Program-made: the position numbers and the translations under genes | Notes under the pieces: generated by a model | The model's database searches: none | What the model was told of the DNA's origin: nothing | Seen by the model: only the letters and a program-made list of their open reading frames with translations | Shown here: in pieces, positions 35,339 to 44,403 of the stretch | Position numbering within the stretch: position 1 is the stretch's first letter | Layout of the letters: each line of letters begins with the position of its first letter | Origin: Cryobacterium sp. MP_M3 | GTDB lineage: Bacteria > Actinomycetota > Actinomycetes > Actinomycetales > Microbacteriaceae | Length of the DNA stretch: 64,000 nucleotides | Direction: 5' to 3' | Assembly (NCBI RefSeq): GCF_015752155.1 | Contig: NZ_JADOVI010000001.1 | Coordinates: forward strand, 186,001-250,000

Positions 35339-36085
35339 ATGAGCACTCGTGAGACCGACCATGCGGCGCGCGGCCCGCGGCTGCACAAGGCGGACGGAAG
35401 TGCGATCCGGGTGCTGGTGGTCGACGACGAGCCCACGCTCACCGACCTGCTCTCGATGGCCCTCCGTTACGAGGGCTGGGAGGTGCGCACGGCCGGCGAA
35501 GGCCGCCAGGCGCTCACCATCGCCCGCGAATTCCGGCCGGATGCGATCGTGCTGGACATCATGCTCCCGGACATCGACGGGCTGCAGGTGCTGCAGCGGG
35601 TTCGGGCCGACGGGTACGAGACCCCGGTGCTCTTCCTCACGGCCAAGGACTCCCTCGACGACCGGATCGCCGGCCTGACCGCGGGCGGCGACGACTACGT
35701 CACCAAGCCGTTCAGCCTCGAAGAGGTCGTCGCGCGGCTGCGCGGCCTCATCCGCCGGTCCACCCTCGCGGTGTCCGACTCCACCGACCCGCGGATCTCG
35801 GTCGGCGACCTCACCCTCGACGAAGACAGCTACGAGGTGTCCCGGGCAGGCGTGCCAATCGAGCTGACCGCCACCGAGTTCGAACTGCTGCGTTTCCTCA
35901 TGCGCAACCCCCGCCGGGTGCTCAGCAAGGCGCAGATCCTCGACCGGGTCTGGAGCTACGACTTCGGCGGCAAGTCGTCGGTGGTGGAGATCTACATCTC
36001 CTACCTGCGCAAGAAGGTCGACGCCGGGCGCGAACCGATGATCCACACCGTGCGCGGCGCCGGCTACATGCTGAAGACCGCCTGA
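35339..36085 (+). CDS. OmpR/PhoB-family response regulator
   Basis: 248 residues. The receiver domain has the acidic pair at D29-D30, phospho-acceptor D73 (LDIMLPDIDG) and the conserved Lys in DDYVTKPF. The C-terminal winged helix (about 150-246) has TATEFELLRFLMRNPRRVLS and VEIYISYLRKK. It is encoded divergently from a MacB-type exporter and overlaps its kinase gene by 1 bp (TGATG). The phased repeats upstream are its probable binding sites. Confidence 0.94.
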   Translation: MSTRETDHAARGPRLHKADGSAIRVLVVDDEPTLTDLLSMALRYEGWEVRTAGEGRQALTIAREFRPDAIVLDIMLPDIDGLQVLQRVRADGYETPVLFLTAKDSLDDRIAGLTAGGDDYVTKPFSLEEVVARLRGLIRRSTLAVSDSTDPRISVGDLTLDEDSYEVSRAGVPIELTATEFELLRFLMRNPRRVLSKAQILDRVWSYDFGGKSSVVEIYISYLRKKVDAGREPMIHTVRGAGYMLKTA

Positions 36086-37563
36086 TGACGCCCCGGCGGC
36101 CGCGCCGTCCCCGCGCGCCCTGGACGCTCCGGCGGCGGCTCGTGCTCGCCGTCGTCGGCCTGCTCGCGCTGGTCAGCCTCTCGATCGGCGTGGTCAGCGT
36201 CGCCATCCTCCGGGCCTCCCTGCTCGACGGCCTCGACCAGCAGCTCAGCGGAGCGGCCGCCCGCTCCCGCGGCGTGCTCGAGGGGCACCGCGACCTGGAC
36301 GACGGCGCCCCCGCGCTCTTCGTCCCGACGGCGGAGATGATCCTGAACGGCCCGGCCCAGCCGCCGGGAACCCTCGCGCTGGTCTTCGACGGGGCCAGCG
36401 TCTCCTCCGGCTACACGACGGTCAGCGGCGACATCGCCGCGCTCAGCACGCACCAGAAGGAGCTCCTCGCCCGGCAGATGCAACCGTCCCGGGCCGTGAG
36501 TATCGACCTCGGCGGCACGGTCGGCGACTACCGGATCATGGCGAACGTCAATCGCTACGGCGTGCTCTATCTGGTCGGCCTCCCGCTCGCCGAGGTGAAC
36601 GGCACCGCGGCGCAGCTCGCGATCACCATCGGAGTGGTCTCCCTGGCCGGCATCATCGTGGTGGCCGTCCTGGCGCTGTGGATCGTACGGCTCGCGCTCC
36701 GCCCGCTGCAACGGGTCACCGAGACCGCGGCCCGGGTCGCCGAGCTCCCGCTCGACCGCGGGGAGGTTTCCCTGGTCGACCGGGTGCCGGCCGCCGACAC
36801 CGATCCACGCACCGAGGTGGGCCGGGTGGGGTCCGCGCTGAACCGGATGCTCGACCACGTCGACGTCGCCCTGGAGACCCGGCAGGCCAGCGAGCGCAAG
36901 GTGCGCCAGTTCGTCGCGGATGCCAGCCACGAGTTGCGCACGCCACTCGCCTCGATCCGCGGCTACTCCGAACTCACCCGCCGCACCGGCCAGGATCTCC
37001 CGGCCGACGCACTGCACTCGCTCGGGCGGATCGAATCGGAGTCGATCCGGATGACCGGGCTGGTCGAGGACATGCTGCTGCTCGCCAGGCTCGACGAGGG
37101 CCGGGAGCTCGAACACGGCACGGTCGACCTCACGAGCCTGCTCGTCGACGTCGTCAGCGACGCCCACGCGGCCGGCCGGGACCGGGTCCTGGAGCTCGAC
37201 CTGCCCGACGAACCGGTCCAGGTCGTCGGCGATGCCGCCAGGCTGCACCAGGTCTTCGCCAACCTGCTCGCGAACGCCCGCATCCACACGCCGCCGGAGA
37301 CCAGGGTCGAGGTGGCGCTGACCACCCTGGGCGACCGGGCCGTGGTGACCGTGACGGATGACGGCCCGGGCATCCCCGAGAACCTCATGTCGACCCTGTT
37401 CGAGCGTTTCGCCCGCGGCGACAGCTCCCGTTTCCGGGGCACGGGCAGTACCGGCCTCGGCCTCGCGATCGTGGATGCCGTGGTGACCGCCCACCACGGC
37501 GAGGTGACCGTGGACAGCCGCCCCGGCCGCACCAGCTTCCGGGTCTCCCTGCCGCTCGGCTGA
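36085..37563 (+). CDS. HAMP-containing sensor histidine kinase
   Basis: 492 residues. Membrane spans lie at about 18-44 and 176-203 with an extracellular sensor domain of about 130 residues between, then a HAMP linker (LRPLQRVTETAARVAELP), a HisKA helix with phospho-acceptor H282 (DASHELRTPLASIRGYSEL), and a HATPase domain (NLLANARIHTPPE, DDGPGIPENL, GTGSTGLGLAIVDAV). It is the partner of the preceding OmpR-type regulator. The stimulus is unknown but is plausibly the substrate of the adjacent exporter. Confidence 0.94.
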   Translation: MTPRRPRRPRAPWTLRRRLVLAVVGLLALVSLSIGVVSVAILRASLLDGLDQQLSGAAARSRGVLEGHRDLDDGAPALFVPTAEMILNGPAQPPGTLALVFDGASVSSGYTTVSGDIAALSTHQKELLARQMQPSRAVSIDLGGTVGDYRIMANVNRYGVLYLVGLPLAEVNGTAAQLAITIGVVSLAGIIVVAVLALWIVRLALRPLQRVTETAARVAELPLDRGEVSLVDRVPAADTDPRTEVGRVGSALNRMLDHVDVALETRQASERKVRQFVADASHELRTPLASIRGYSELTRRTGQDLPADALHSLGRIESESIRMTGLVEDMLLLARLDEGRELEHGTVDLTSLLVDVVSDAHAAGRDRVLELDLPDEPVQVVGDAARLHQVFANLLANARIHTPPETRVEVALTTLGDRAVVTVTDDGPGIPENLMSTLFERFARGDSSRFRGTGSTGLGLAIVDAVVTAHHGEVTVDSRPGRTSFRVSLPLG

Positions 37564-37579
37564 ACCGGGCGGCCCCCGG

Positions 37580-38032
37580 CTACGGGGTGTTGAGCTTGGC
37601 CAGCAGCCGGGCCAGTTCGCGCAGCTCGCCGGCCGGCCAGCTGCCCAGCCGGCGGTGCACGATCGCGGTGTCGCCCGCCCGCACCTCGGCGAGCTTCCGC
37701 ACCGCCTCCGGCGTGACGGCGAGGAACCGCGCCCGGCCGTCGGCCGGATCGACCTGGGTCTCCAGCAGCCCCAGGTCGCAGAGCAGCCTGGCCTGGCGGC
37801 TGATCACGCTCTTGTCCACGTAGAGCGCCGCGGCGACGGCACTGGCATGAGTGGGCCCGCACCGGGCGAGGAGGCGCAGCATCTTCAGGCCGAACGGCTG
37901 CAGTGCCGGGTCGATGCTGAGGGCGGCGTCGCGCATGCTCGCCCGGATGTGCCCGGCGAGCACGCTCATCTGCTCCTCGACCTCGGCGATCGCGGCGCCG
38001 GTGTCGCCCTGGCTGGTCTGCGTCATGGTCAC
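37580..38032 (-). CDS. MarR-family transcriptional regulator
   Basis: 150 residues. The winged HTH (about 55-125) has THASAVAAALYVDKSVISRQ as recognition region and QVDPADGRARFLAVTPEA as wing. It follows the large MFS exporter with a 4-bp overlap, so it is co-transcribed with the pump and likely represses the shared promoter through the palindromes near 39816-39861. A drug or phenolic inducer is typical for the family. Confidence 0.9.
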   Translation of the reverse strand: MTMTQTSQGDTGAAIAEVEEQMSVLAGHIRASMRDAALSIDPALQPFGLKMLRLLARCGPTHASAVAAALYVDKSVISRQARLLCDLGLLETQVDPADGRARFLAVTPEAVRKLAEVRAGDTAIVHRRLGSWPAGELRELARLLAKLNTP

Positions 38033-39798
38033 AGACTACGCAGCCCGGACGGTGCAGGCTCGCCGCCGCCGCCGACCAGGATCGCCCCCGTCGGATCGTT
38101 GCGGCCGACCGGGGTGAGGGCCGAGGCCGCCGCCCCCGCGTCGATCAGGATGTCCTCGACCAGCGCGATCTCGCGTTCGGCCGCACCGCCTGCCGTCTCG
38201 GAGTGCGCCCGGGCGATCCCGGTGCGGGTGCCGAGCGCCGCGTTGGGCAGCAGGGCGACCGCGATGAGGGTGATCACGGCCAGCGGCGCGCCGAGCAGGA
38301 AGACAGTGCCGACCCCCGAACCGTAGGCGGACTCGACCAGCACCCGGATCGCGGCGGGCAGTGCAGCGATGTGCGGGATGGTGCCGGAGCCGAGGGTGGT
38401 CGCGGCGGCCGCCTGATTGGCCGGGGTCAACTGGCCGATCCCCGCGGTGATCTGCTGGGAGACGACCGTGCCGAGCACGGAGCCGAGAACGGAGACCCCG
38501 ATCGTGCCGCCCAGGCTGCGGAAGAAGGTGACCGCGCTGGTGGCCACGCCGAGGTTCGCGACCTCGACCCCGTTCTGCACGACCAGCACGAGGTTCTGCA
38601 TCAGCATGCCGAGCCCGGATCCGAGAACGAACATGAAGACCCCGACGAAGAGCAGGCTCGTCCTGCTGGTCAGGGAGCCGAGCAGGAGCAGCCCGACGAT
38701 CACGAGCACGCTGCCGGAGACCATGATCGATTTCCACTTGCCGGTGCGGCTGATCAGGGTGCCGAACGTGGTCGAGGAGACCAGGAAGCCGCCCATCATC
38801 GGGATGGTGAGCAGGCCGGACTGGGTCGGCGTCGCGCCCCGGGCGAGCTGCATGTACTGGCTGAGGAAGACCGAGGTACCGAACATGGCGACGCCCACCG
38901 AGACGCTGGCGATCGTGGCCAGGGTGAAGGTGCGGTCGCGGAACAGGCCGAGGGGGATGATCGGCTCCGTCACCCGGGACTCGACCACGACGGCCAGCGA
39001 AAGGAGCAGTGCGGCGCCGCCGACCATGAGGAACGACGACACGGATGCCCACTCGAACTGGCTCCCGGCCAGGGTCACCCAGACCAGCAGCAGCGATACG
39101 CCCCCGGTGATCAGCACGGCGCCGAGGTAGTCGATCCGCACCGCGCGACGGATCCGCTCGGGCAGGTGCAGGGTGCGCTGCAGCAGCACGATGGCCGCGA
39201 TCGCCACGGGAAGGGCGATGAAGAAGTTCCAGCGCCAGCCGAACGCATCCGTCACCACGCCGCCGAGCAGCGGGCCGCCGACGGTGCCGACGGCCATGAC
39301 GGCGCCGAACAGGCCGGCGTACTTGCCGCGGTCGCGCGGGCTGATGATGTCGGCCATGATGATCTGGCTGAGCGCGGCGAGACCGCCGGCGCCGAGGCCC
39401 TGCAGCACCCGGAAGCCGATCAGGGTGCCGGTGTCCTGGGAGAGCCCGGCCAGCGCCGAGCCGAGCACGAACACGGCCAGGGCCAGCTGGATGAGCAGCT
39501 TGCGGTTGAACAGGTCGGCGAACTTGCCCCAGATCGGGGTGCTGACGGTCGTGGCGAGCAGGGTGGCCGTGATCACCCAGGTGTAGGCGGACTGGTCACC
39601 GTGCAGGTCGGAGATGATGATCGGGAGCGAGGTGCTGACCACCGTTCCGGCCAGGATCGAGACGAACATGCCCAGCAGAAGGCCGGACAGGGCCTCGAGC
39701 ACCTGGCGCCTGGACATGGAACCGTCGGCGGAAACGGTGCGTGCGGCGGGCGCGGTGGGCCTGGCGGACGAGGTGGTGGTGCGCGAAGCGCGTGGCAT
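38029..39798 (-). CDS. MFS drug exporter, DHA2 (14-span, EmrB/QacA) family
   Basis: 589 residues. The first spans and motif A-like loop (TVSTPIWGKFADLFNRKLLI), motif C (GGPLLGGVVTDAFGWRWNFF) and about fourteen hydrophobic segments identify a proton-driven multidrug efflux pump. A 70-residue cytoplasmic tail follows the last span. It is the first gene of a two-gene unit with a MarR regulator. The ATG at 39798 is 18 bp from the first operator palindrome. Confidence 0.92.
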   Translation of the reverse strand: MPRASRTTTSSARPTAPAARTVSADGSMSRRQVLEALSGLLLGMFVSILAGTVVSTSLPIIISDLHGDQSAYTWVITATLLATTVSTPIWGKFADLFNRKLLIQLALAVFVLGSALAGLSQDTGTLIGFRVLQGLGAGGLAALSQIIMADIISPRDRGKYAGLFGAVMAVGTVGGPLLGGVVTDAFGWRWNFFIALPVAIAAIVLLQRTLHLPERIRRAVRIDYLGAVLITGGVSLLLVWVTLAGSQFEWASVSSFLMVGGAALLLSLAVVVESRVTEPIIPLGLFRDRTFTLATIASVSVGVAMFGTSVFLSQYMQLARGATPTQSGLLTIPMMGGFLVSSTTFGTLISRTGKWKSIMVSGSVLVIVGLLLLGSLTSRTSLLFVGVFMFVLGSGLGMLMQNLVLVVQNGVEVANLGVATSAVTFFRSLGGTIGVSVLGSVLGTVVSQQITAGIGQLTPANQAAAATTLGSGTIPHIAALPAAIRVLVESAYGSGVGTVFLLGAPLAVITLIAVALLPNAALGTRTGIARAHSETAGGAAEREIALVEDILIDAGAAASALTPVGRNDPTGAILVGGGGEPAPSGLRSL

Positions 39799-39815
39799 GG
39801 GACTCCCGGAGATAA

Positions 39816-39861
39816 TTGACAGACGTCAACTATATGGCGTTAGTGGACTCAGGTCAACTAA
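39816..39861 (-). promoter_or_regulatory. Two palindromic MarR operator candidates before the DHA2 exporter
   Basis: Site 1 is TTGAC-AGAC-GTCAA (39816-39829, perfect). Site 2 is TTAGTGGACT-CA-GGTCAACTAA (39840-39861, 8 of 10 arm positions). Both share the GTCAACT half-site. They lie 18-63 bp upstream of the exporter start, where a repressor would block the promoter. The co-transcribed MarR protein is the natural ligand. Confidence 0.6.
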
Positions 39862-39890
39862 ATATCGGGCACGGACGCCGTGCCGTCGAT

Positions 39891-39919
39891 TTGCGGGCGG
39901 GGCCCGGGGCGCCTAGAGT
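39891..39919 (+). promoter_or_regulatory. Promoter of the rplJ-rplL operon
   Basis: TTGCGG (39891-39896) and TAGAGT (39914-39919) with a 17-bp spacer. Transcription would begin near 39926, leaving a leader of almost 200 nt before rplJ. Confidence 0.65.
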
Positions 39920-39925
39920 GATCAA

Positions 39926-40122
39926 TAGCCAAAGACCGCCGGTTGTCATCGCCCCTGCACAGGAAGCGTTGATCGAAGGTTCATTCACGTGAACGGCCCG
40001 CGCAGGAATCGAAGTATGAATGCACTCCCTCGTGGATTGCCTCCCAGCTCCGGCGCTTGCGCTGGGGCTTTTTTCATGTCTGCGCCCCGGGCTACCGGCA
40101 CATGAAAACCAAGAGGAGCGCC
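39926..40122 (+). ncRNA. Ribosomal protein L10 leader
   Basis: A long untranslated leader precedes rplJ, as is known for the L10 leader that the L10-L12 complex binds to control its own synthesis. Near the end a 10-bp stem (40046-40055 with 40060-40069) is followed by six T (40069-40074), so a terminator-like attenuator is possible. An upstream pair GTTCATTCACGTGAAC (39979-39994) can form a competing fold. Assigned from position and structure; no covariance search was possible. Confidence 0.65.
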
Positions 40123-40638
40123 ATGGCGAACAAGGAAGCAACGGTCGCCGAGCTGACGGAGAAATTCCAGAGCTCGACCGCCGTTCTGCTCACCGAGTAC
40201 CGCGGTCTCACTGTTGCGCAGCTCAAGACGCTGCGCGTATCCATCAGTGCGGACGCCACGTACGCCGTGGTAAAGAACACGCTGACCAAGATTGCGGCCA
40301 ACAACGCCGGCATCACGTCGTTTGACGACGAGCTTGTCGGTCCGTCCGCAATCGCCTTCGTGCACGGAGACCCCGTCGCCGTCGCGAAGACCCTGCGTGC
40401 CTTTACCAAGGCAAACCCTCTCCTGGTGGTGAAGGGTGGTTACTTCGACGGTAACCCGCTCACCGCTGCAGAGGTAGGCAAGCTCGCCGACCTCGAGTCC
40501 CGTGAGGTGCTGCTGGCCAAGCTGGCCGGCGCCTTCAAGGCCTCGCTGTTCGGAGCCGCATATCTGTTCAACGCACCGCTGTCGAAGGCTGTTCGCACCA
40601 TCGAAGCGCTGCGTGAGAAGCAGGAGTCCGCGAACTAG
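40123..40638 (+). CDS. rplJ: 50S ribosomal protein L10
   Basis: 171 residues from the ATG at 40123, with AAGAGGA upstream; the frame extends back to 40057 but that part overlaps the attenuator. L10 anchors the L7/L12 dimers to the stalk. [18 protein letters not shown] and [11 protein letters not shown] are canonical, and the C-terminal L12-binding helix is present ([14 protein letters not shown]). rplL follows after 52 bp. Confidence 0.98.
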   Translation: MANKEATVAELTEKFQSSTAVLLTEYRGLTVAQLKTLRVSISADATYAVVKNTLTKIAANNAGITSFDDELVGPSAIAFVHGDPVAVAKTLRAFTKANPLLVVKGGYFDGNPLTAAEVGKLADLESREVLLAKLAGAFKASLFGAAYLFNAPLSKAVRTIEALREKQESAN

Positions 40639-40690
40639 GCATTTGCCTGGCATCGCGGTGAGTAACTAAGAAACTATAGGGAGAAAAATC

Positions 40691-41074
40691 ATGGCAAAGC
40701 TTTCCACCGAAGAATTGCTCGAACAGTTCAAGGGCCTGACCCTGATCGAACTCAGCGAGTTCGTCAAGGCGTTCGAGGAGACCTTCGAGGTCACCGCTGC
40801 TGCTCCGGTCGCCGTTGCCGGTGCCGCCGGACCTGCCGCTGCTGCTGAAGAGGTCGAAGAGCAGAGCGCGTTCGACGTCGTTCTCGAAGCCGTCGGCGAC
40901 AAGAAGATCCAGGTCATCAAGGTTGTGCGCGAGCTCACCAGCCTGGGCCTCGGCGAGGCCAAGGCCGTCGTCGATGGCGCGCCGAAGGCCGTCCTCGAAG
41001 GCGTCTCCAAGGAGGCCGCTGAAAAGGGCAAGGCTGCTCTCGAAGCTGCCGGCGCCACCGCAGTCCTCAAGTAA
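40691..41074 (+). CDS. rplL: 50S ribosomal protein L7/L12
   Basis: 127 residues, standard length. The N-terminal dimerisation part ([20 protein letters not shown]), an Ala/Glu hinge near 35-50 and the C-terminal factor-binding domain ([20 protein letters not shown]) are all present. It recruits elongation factors to the ribosome. A strong terminator follows. Confidence 0.98.
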   Translation: MAKLSTEELLEQFKGLTLIELSEFVKAFEETFEVTAAAPVAVAGAAGPAAAAEEVEEQSAFDVVLEAVGDKKIQVIKVVRELTSLGLGEAKAVVDGAPKAVLEGVSKEAAEKGKAALEAAGATAVLK

Positions 41075-41128
41075 CTAACCGGGCCCCCAGGGGTCCAGTG
41101 AGGTCGGGCGGCGTCAGCCGTCCAGCAC

Positions 41129-41175
41129 GCCGACGGGCGTCGCATCCATTGGGTGCGACGCCCGTCGGCCGTTAA
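41129..41175 (+). terminator. Terminator of rplJ-rplL
   Basis: A 19-bp stem (41129-41147 with 41151-41169, one G-T pair) and 3-nt loop, followed by GTTAA. It begins 55 bp after the rplL stop. Confidence 0.8.
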
Positions 41176-41270
41176 CCGCCCCCGCCCGCCCCCGCCCGCC
41201 CCCGCCCGCCCCCCGGCTCCCTGCCCCCGGCTCCCTGCCCCCGGCTCCTCGCCCCCCGACTCCCGGCCGC
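41176..41270. repeat. C-rich tandem repeats (G-quadruplex potential on the minus strand)
   Basis: About three copies of a CGCCCGCCCC decamer are followed by about two and a half copies of GGCTCCCTGCCCCC. The minus strand therefore has many runs of four or more G. No gene. The tract lies between the rplL terminator and repeat copy B. Confidence 0.75.
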
Positions 41271-41308
41271 CCGGTGTCCCGCCCGGCCCTGTCTGCTCAG
41301 GGGGTGTG

Positions 41309-41388
41309 CCGAATTCAGGAGCCGGTATCCGTTTTCCGGGGTTTTCGGGCTGAAGCGGGCCGGAATCGGGTTTCACACCTGAATTCGG
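41309..41388. repeat. GAATTC-ended inverted-repeat element, copy B
   Basis: Ends CCGAATTCAGG (41309-41319) and its exact complement (41378-41388), exactly 80 bp between outer edges. The interior shares CCGTTTTC and a GGGCCGGAATC-like block with copy C read in reverse. It precedes the MarR/MFS unit by about 25 bp. Confidence 0.8.
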
Positions 41389-41413
41389 AACAGGGCGACG
41401 ACGCGGGTGACGG

Positions 41414-41460
41414 ATGTCCATAGCTGGGCTATGGACATACATAGTCAGACTATGTATAGT
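41414..41460 (+). promoter_or_regulatory. MarR operators overlapping a leaderless promoter
   Basis: Palindrome 1 is ATGTCCATAG-CTGGG-CTATGGACAT (41414-41438). Palindrome 2 is TACATAGTC-A-GACTATGTA (41438-41456). Hexamers TGGACA (41432-41437) and TATAGT (41455-41460) are 17 bp apart and lie within the palindromes. The marR ATG starts 7 bp after TATAGT, so the transcript is probably leaderless. Bound regulator would cover the promoter, giving autorepression. Confidence 0.75.
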
Positions 41461-41466
41461 GGGGGA

Positions 41467-42012
41467 ATGTCTTCCGATCTTTCCGCCCTCCTGGGTGACC
41501 TCATCACCGTGAACAATCGCCTCACCCGGGTGGCGGCGCACGCCGCGCACGGGACGGAGTCGGCCGCGACCTGGCGCACCCTCAGCGTGCTGCGCCAGCT
41601 CGGCCCGATCCGGCTCGGCGAACTCGCCGCCCGCAGCCGCGTCTCGCAGCCGACCGCGACCAAGCTCGTCACCCATCTCGCCGAGCGAGGCTGGGCGGAG
41701 CGCCTCGCCGACCCGCTCGACGCACGCGTCGCGAGCACCGTGATCACCCCGTCCGGGGTGGCCGCGCTCGACGCCTGGCGCAGTGAGCTCGCCGAGGCGC
41801 TGTTGCCGATGTTCTCCGGGCTGACCGATGCCGAGGTCGAGACCCTCGAAGAGGCGATCGGGATCCTGCGGGCACGCCTGGACGGCAGCGAGACGCCCGC
41901 CGTCCGCCCGGCCGTCCACACGACATCCGTCGGCGCCCTGCCCGGGACAAGCGCCGTGCACAGTTCGAGCACCTCCCCCGGGGCAAGCGCCGCGGCTGGA
42001 GCGAGCGCATGA
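41467..42012 (+). CDS. MarR-family transcriptional regulator
   Basis: 181 residues from the ATG at 41467; the frame continues back to 41407, but that stretch is the operator/promoter. The winged HTH is at about 45-115 (GPIRLGELAARSRVSQPTAT as recognition region, DPLDARVASTVITPSGVAAL as wing). After residue 140 the chain becomes a Ser/Ala/Thr-rich tail that ends at the overlap (ATGA) with the MFS gene. It likely represses its own operon. Confidence 0.9.
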   Translation: MSSDLSALLGDLITVNNRLTRVAAHAAHGTESAATWRTLSVLRQLGPIRLGELAARSRVSQPTATKLVTHLAERGWAERLADPLDARVASTVITPSGVAALDAWRSELAEALLPMFSGLTDAEVETLEEAIGILRARLDGSETPAVRPAVHTTSVGALPGTSAVHSSSTSPGASAAAGASA

Positions 42013-43316
42013 GCCGCGCGAATGCGGACCCGACGGCACAGGCGACCGGCACGACGGCGAACGCCGGGGCACCGGAACCGGCCCGCAGCATCCTGCACCA
42101 GCCGACCGCGGTCTGGGCGGTCGCCTTCGCCTGCGTGATCGCGTTCATGGGGATCGGCCTGGTCGACCCCATCCTGCCGGCCATCGCCCGGGACCTCGTG
42201 GCGACGCCCACCGAGACCGAGATGCTCTTCACCAGCTACCTCGTGATCACGGGCATCGCCATGTTCTTCACGAGCTGGCTGTCCAGCCGGATCGGTGCCA
42301 AGCGCACCCTGCTGATCGGCCTCGCCCTGATCATCGCCTTCGCCCTCGCGGCCGGCCTGTCGCAGAATGTGGAGTCGATCATCGGCTTCCGGGCCGGTTG
42401 GGGCCTCGGCAACGCGCTCTTCATCTCGACCGCCCTGGCCACCATCGTCGGCGCGGCCTCCGGCGGAACCTCGTCGGCGATCATCCTCTACGAGGCGGCG
42501 CTCGGTCTCGGCATCGCGATCGGGCCGCTGATCGGCGGGCTGCTCGGCAGCCTGAGCTGGCGTGGCCCGTTCTTCGGCAGTGCGACGCTGATGGCGGTCG
42601 GATTCATCGCGATCGTCGTGATGCTGAAAAGCGAGCCGGCCAGACCTGCGCCGATCCGTGTCTCGGCCCCGTTCCGCGCGCTCGCCCGCCCCGGGCTCGG
42701 GGTGCTGGCCGCCGCCGCGTTCTTCTACAACATCGGCTTCTTCGTGCTGCTCGCCTACACCCCGTTCGCGCTCGTCCCGCTCGGCCTGGGCAGTGCCGTG
42801 ACCCTCGGTCTCGTCTTCTTCGGCTGGGGGCTCTCGCTCGCGGTCACCTCGGTCTGGGTCGCACCGCTGCTGACCCGCCGGATGCCGCGCACCCAGGTGC
42901 TCTGGATCGTCCTTCCGCTGCTCGCGCTCGACCTTCTGGCCGCGGCCGTGTCGATCGGGTCCGCCGTCGGACTGGTCGCCTGCGTCGTCGTCGGCGGGCT
43001 GCTGCTCGGCGTGCTGAACACCGTCCTCACCGAATGCGTCATGGAGGCGACCGACCTGCCGCGATCCGTGGCGAGCTCGGCGTACTCCGGGGTGCGCTTC
43101 CTCGGCGGCGCGATCGCCCCGCCCGCCGCGACGCTGCTGGCGGCATCGGTCGGGCCGGCCAGCCCGTTCGTGGCCGCCGCGGCATCCGTGCTCGTCGCCG
43201 TGGCGATCCTCGTGGCCGGGCACCGGCACCTGGGCCGGGCCAACGGGCAGGTCGACCCGCTCGGGCAGGTCGACCCGCTCGAGGAGGCCGAGGCGATCGG
43301 GGCCGGCGACAGCTGA
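42009..43316 (+). CDS. MFS transporter, DHA1 drug-efflux type
   Basis: 435 residues with about twelve hydrophobic spans. The first span and loop (FMGIGLVDPILPAIARDL), motif A-like SWLSSRIGAKRTLLIGLAL and the motif C region LYEAALGLGIAIGPLIGGLL mark a 12-span exporter. It is translationally coupled to the MarR gene. The C-terminal tail carries a short duplication (GQVDPL twice). A drug or toxic-metabolite substrate is likely, induced via MarR. Confidence 0.9.
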   Translation: MSRANADPTAQATGTTANAGAPEPARSILHQPTAVWAVAFACVIAFMGIGLVDPILPAIARDLVATPTETEMLFTSYLVITGIAMFFTSWLSSRIGAKRTLLIGLALIIAFALAAGLSQNVESIIGFRAGWGLGNALFISTALATIVGAASGGTSSAIILYEAALGLGIAIGPLIGGLLGSLSWRGPFFGSATLMAVGFIAIVVMLKSEPARPAPIRVSAPFRALARPGLGVLAAAAFFYNIGFFVLLAYTPFALVPLGLGSAVTLGLVFFGWGLSLAVTSVWVAPLLTRRMPRTQVLWIVLPLLALDLLAAAVSIGSAVGLVACVVVGGLLLGVLNTVLTECVMEATDLPRSVASSAYSGVRFLGGAIAPPAATLLAASVGPASPFVAAAASVLVAVAILVAGHRHLGRANGQVDPLGQVDPLEEAEAIGAGDS

Positions 43317-43319
43317 GGC

Positions 43320-44348
43320 TCAGCCGCCCAGCGGGCTCCGGGGTCCGCTCGTACTCGAGCGGAACACGAGGTTGGTCGGCAGCACGGTCAGGTGGTCGGA
43401 CTCCTCGCGGAGCGCGGGAGACTCGAGCTCGGCCAGGAGAGTGGCCACCGCCAGGCGGCCCTGCCGCCGGGGGTGCTGCTCCAGCGTGGTCAGGCGGAAC
43501 ATGTCGGCGTACGGATGCCCGTCGATGCCGATCACGGACAGGTCCGCCGGCACCTGGATGCCCAGTTCCCGGGCCGCGACGATGAGGCCGATCGCGATCT
43601 CATCGCTGGCGGCGAAGATCGCCGTCGGCCGGGTGCGCGGGTCGCCGAAGACGGAGAGCCCTACCTGGTAGCCGCCCGGCATCGTGAACTCGCAGGGGAA
43701 GAAGGCGCCCTCGGTGCGGCAGCCGGCCTCGTGCATGGCCGCGTAGAACCCGGTCAGGCGCTGGCTGTGCACCTTGAAGTCGATCTCATCGGCCTGATTG
43801 CCGCCGATGTGCAGGATGTCGCGGTGGCCGAGGCTGAGCAGGTGCTCGGTGGCGAGCCGGGCGGCGGCGACGTCGTCGATCGCGATCGTCGGCACGCCCC
43901 GGATGGGCCCGCCGATGCCCACCAGCGGTCGGCCGAGGCGGTGCAGGTGGTCGACCTCGCCTTCGCTGAGGGCGACCCCGACCGAGATCACGCCATCGAA
44001 TCGTTTGCGGGCGAGGAAATACTCGAACACGCTGTCCCGCTCGGGCGAGGCGGCCGGCAGGTTGTAGAGGGTCATGTCGTACCCCTCGGCGAGGAGGGCT
44101 TCCTCCATGCTCTCGAGCACCTCGGAGAAGAACCAGCGGCTGATGAACGGGATGATGACGCCGATGCTCTTGGTTCGGCCGGTGACCAGGCTGGCGGCGT
44201 TGGGGGAGGCGACGTAGCCGATCTCCCTGGCCGCTGCGACCACCTTGAGCCGGGTCTCCTCCGACACGTAGCCCCGGCCGCTGAGCGCGCGGGAGGCCGT
44301 GGCCTTCGCCACGCCGGCGAGGCGGGCGACATCCGCGATCGCGCTCAT
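43320..44348 (-). CDS. LacI-family regulator of the adjacent sugar importer
   Basis: 342 residues from the ATG at 44348 (MSAIADVARLAGVAKATASR); the frame continues upstream to 44504 but that is the regulatory gap. The LacI HTH and hinge (ALSGRGYVSEETRLKVVAAA) are followed by a periplasmic-binding-protein-like effector domain (RTKSIGVIIPFISRWFFSEV, IFAASDEIAIGLIVAARELG, SVIGIDGHPYADMF). It is divergent from an alpha-glucoside-type ABC importer, and operators for a LacI protein are visible in the gap. Confidence 0.92.
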   Translation of the reverse strand: MSAIADVARLAGVAKATASRALSGRGYVSEETRLKVVAAAREIGYVASPNAASLVTGRTKSIGVIIPFISRWFFSEVLESMEEALLAEGYDMTLYNLPAASPERDSVFEYFLARKRFDGVISVGVALSEGEVDHLHRLGRPLVGIGGPIRGVPTIAIDDVAAARLATEHLLSLGHRDILHIGGNQADEIDFKVHSQRLTGFYAAMHEAGCRTEGAFFPCEFTMPGGYQVGLSVFGDPRTRPTAIFAASDEIAIGLIVAARELGIQVPADLSVIGIDGHPYADMFRLTTLEQHPRRQGRLAVATLLAELESPALREESDHLTVLPTNLVFRSSTSGPRSPLGG

Positions 44349-44403
44349 TCCGGCCTCCGTCGTTGGTTGTGCTGACGACAGACTAGCGGCAATTCTCCCC
44401 GAC

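Noticed and set aside
40057..40122. Upstream extension of rplJ (22 codons)
   Set aside because: It would begin inside the leader attenuator stem; the ATG at 40123 has a good ribosome-binding site and gives the standard L10 length.
41176..41270. C-rich repeats as part of a CRISPR array
   Set aside because: Units are contiguous with no unique spacers, and no cas gene is in the window.
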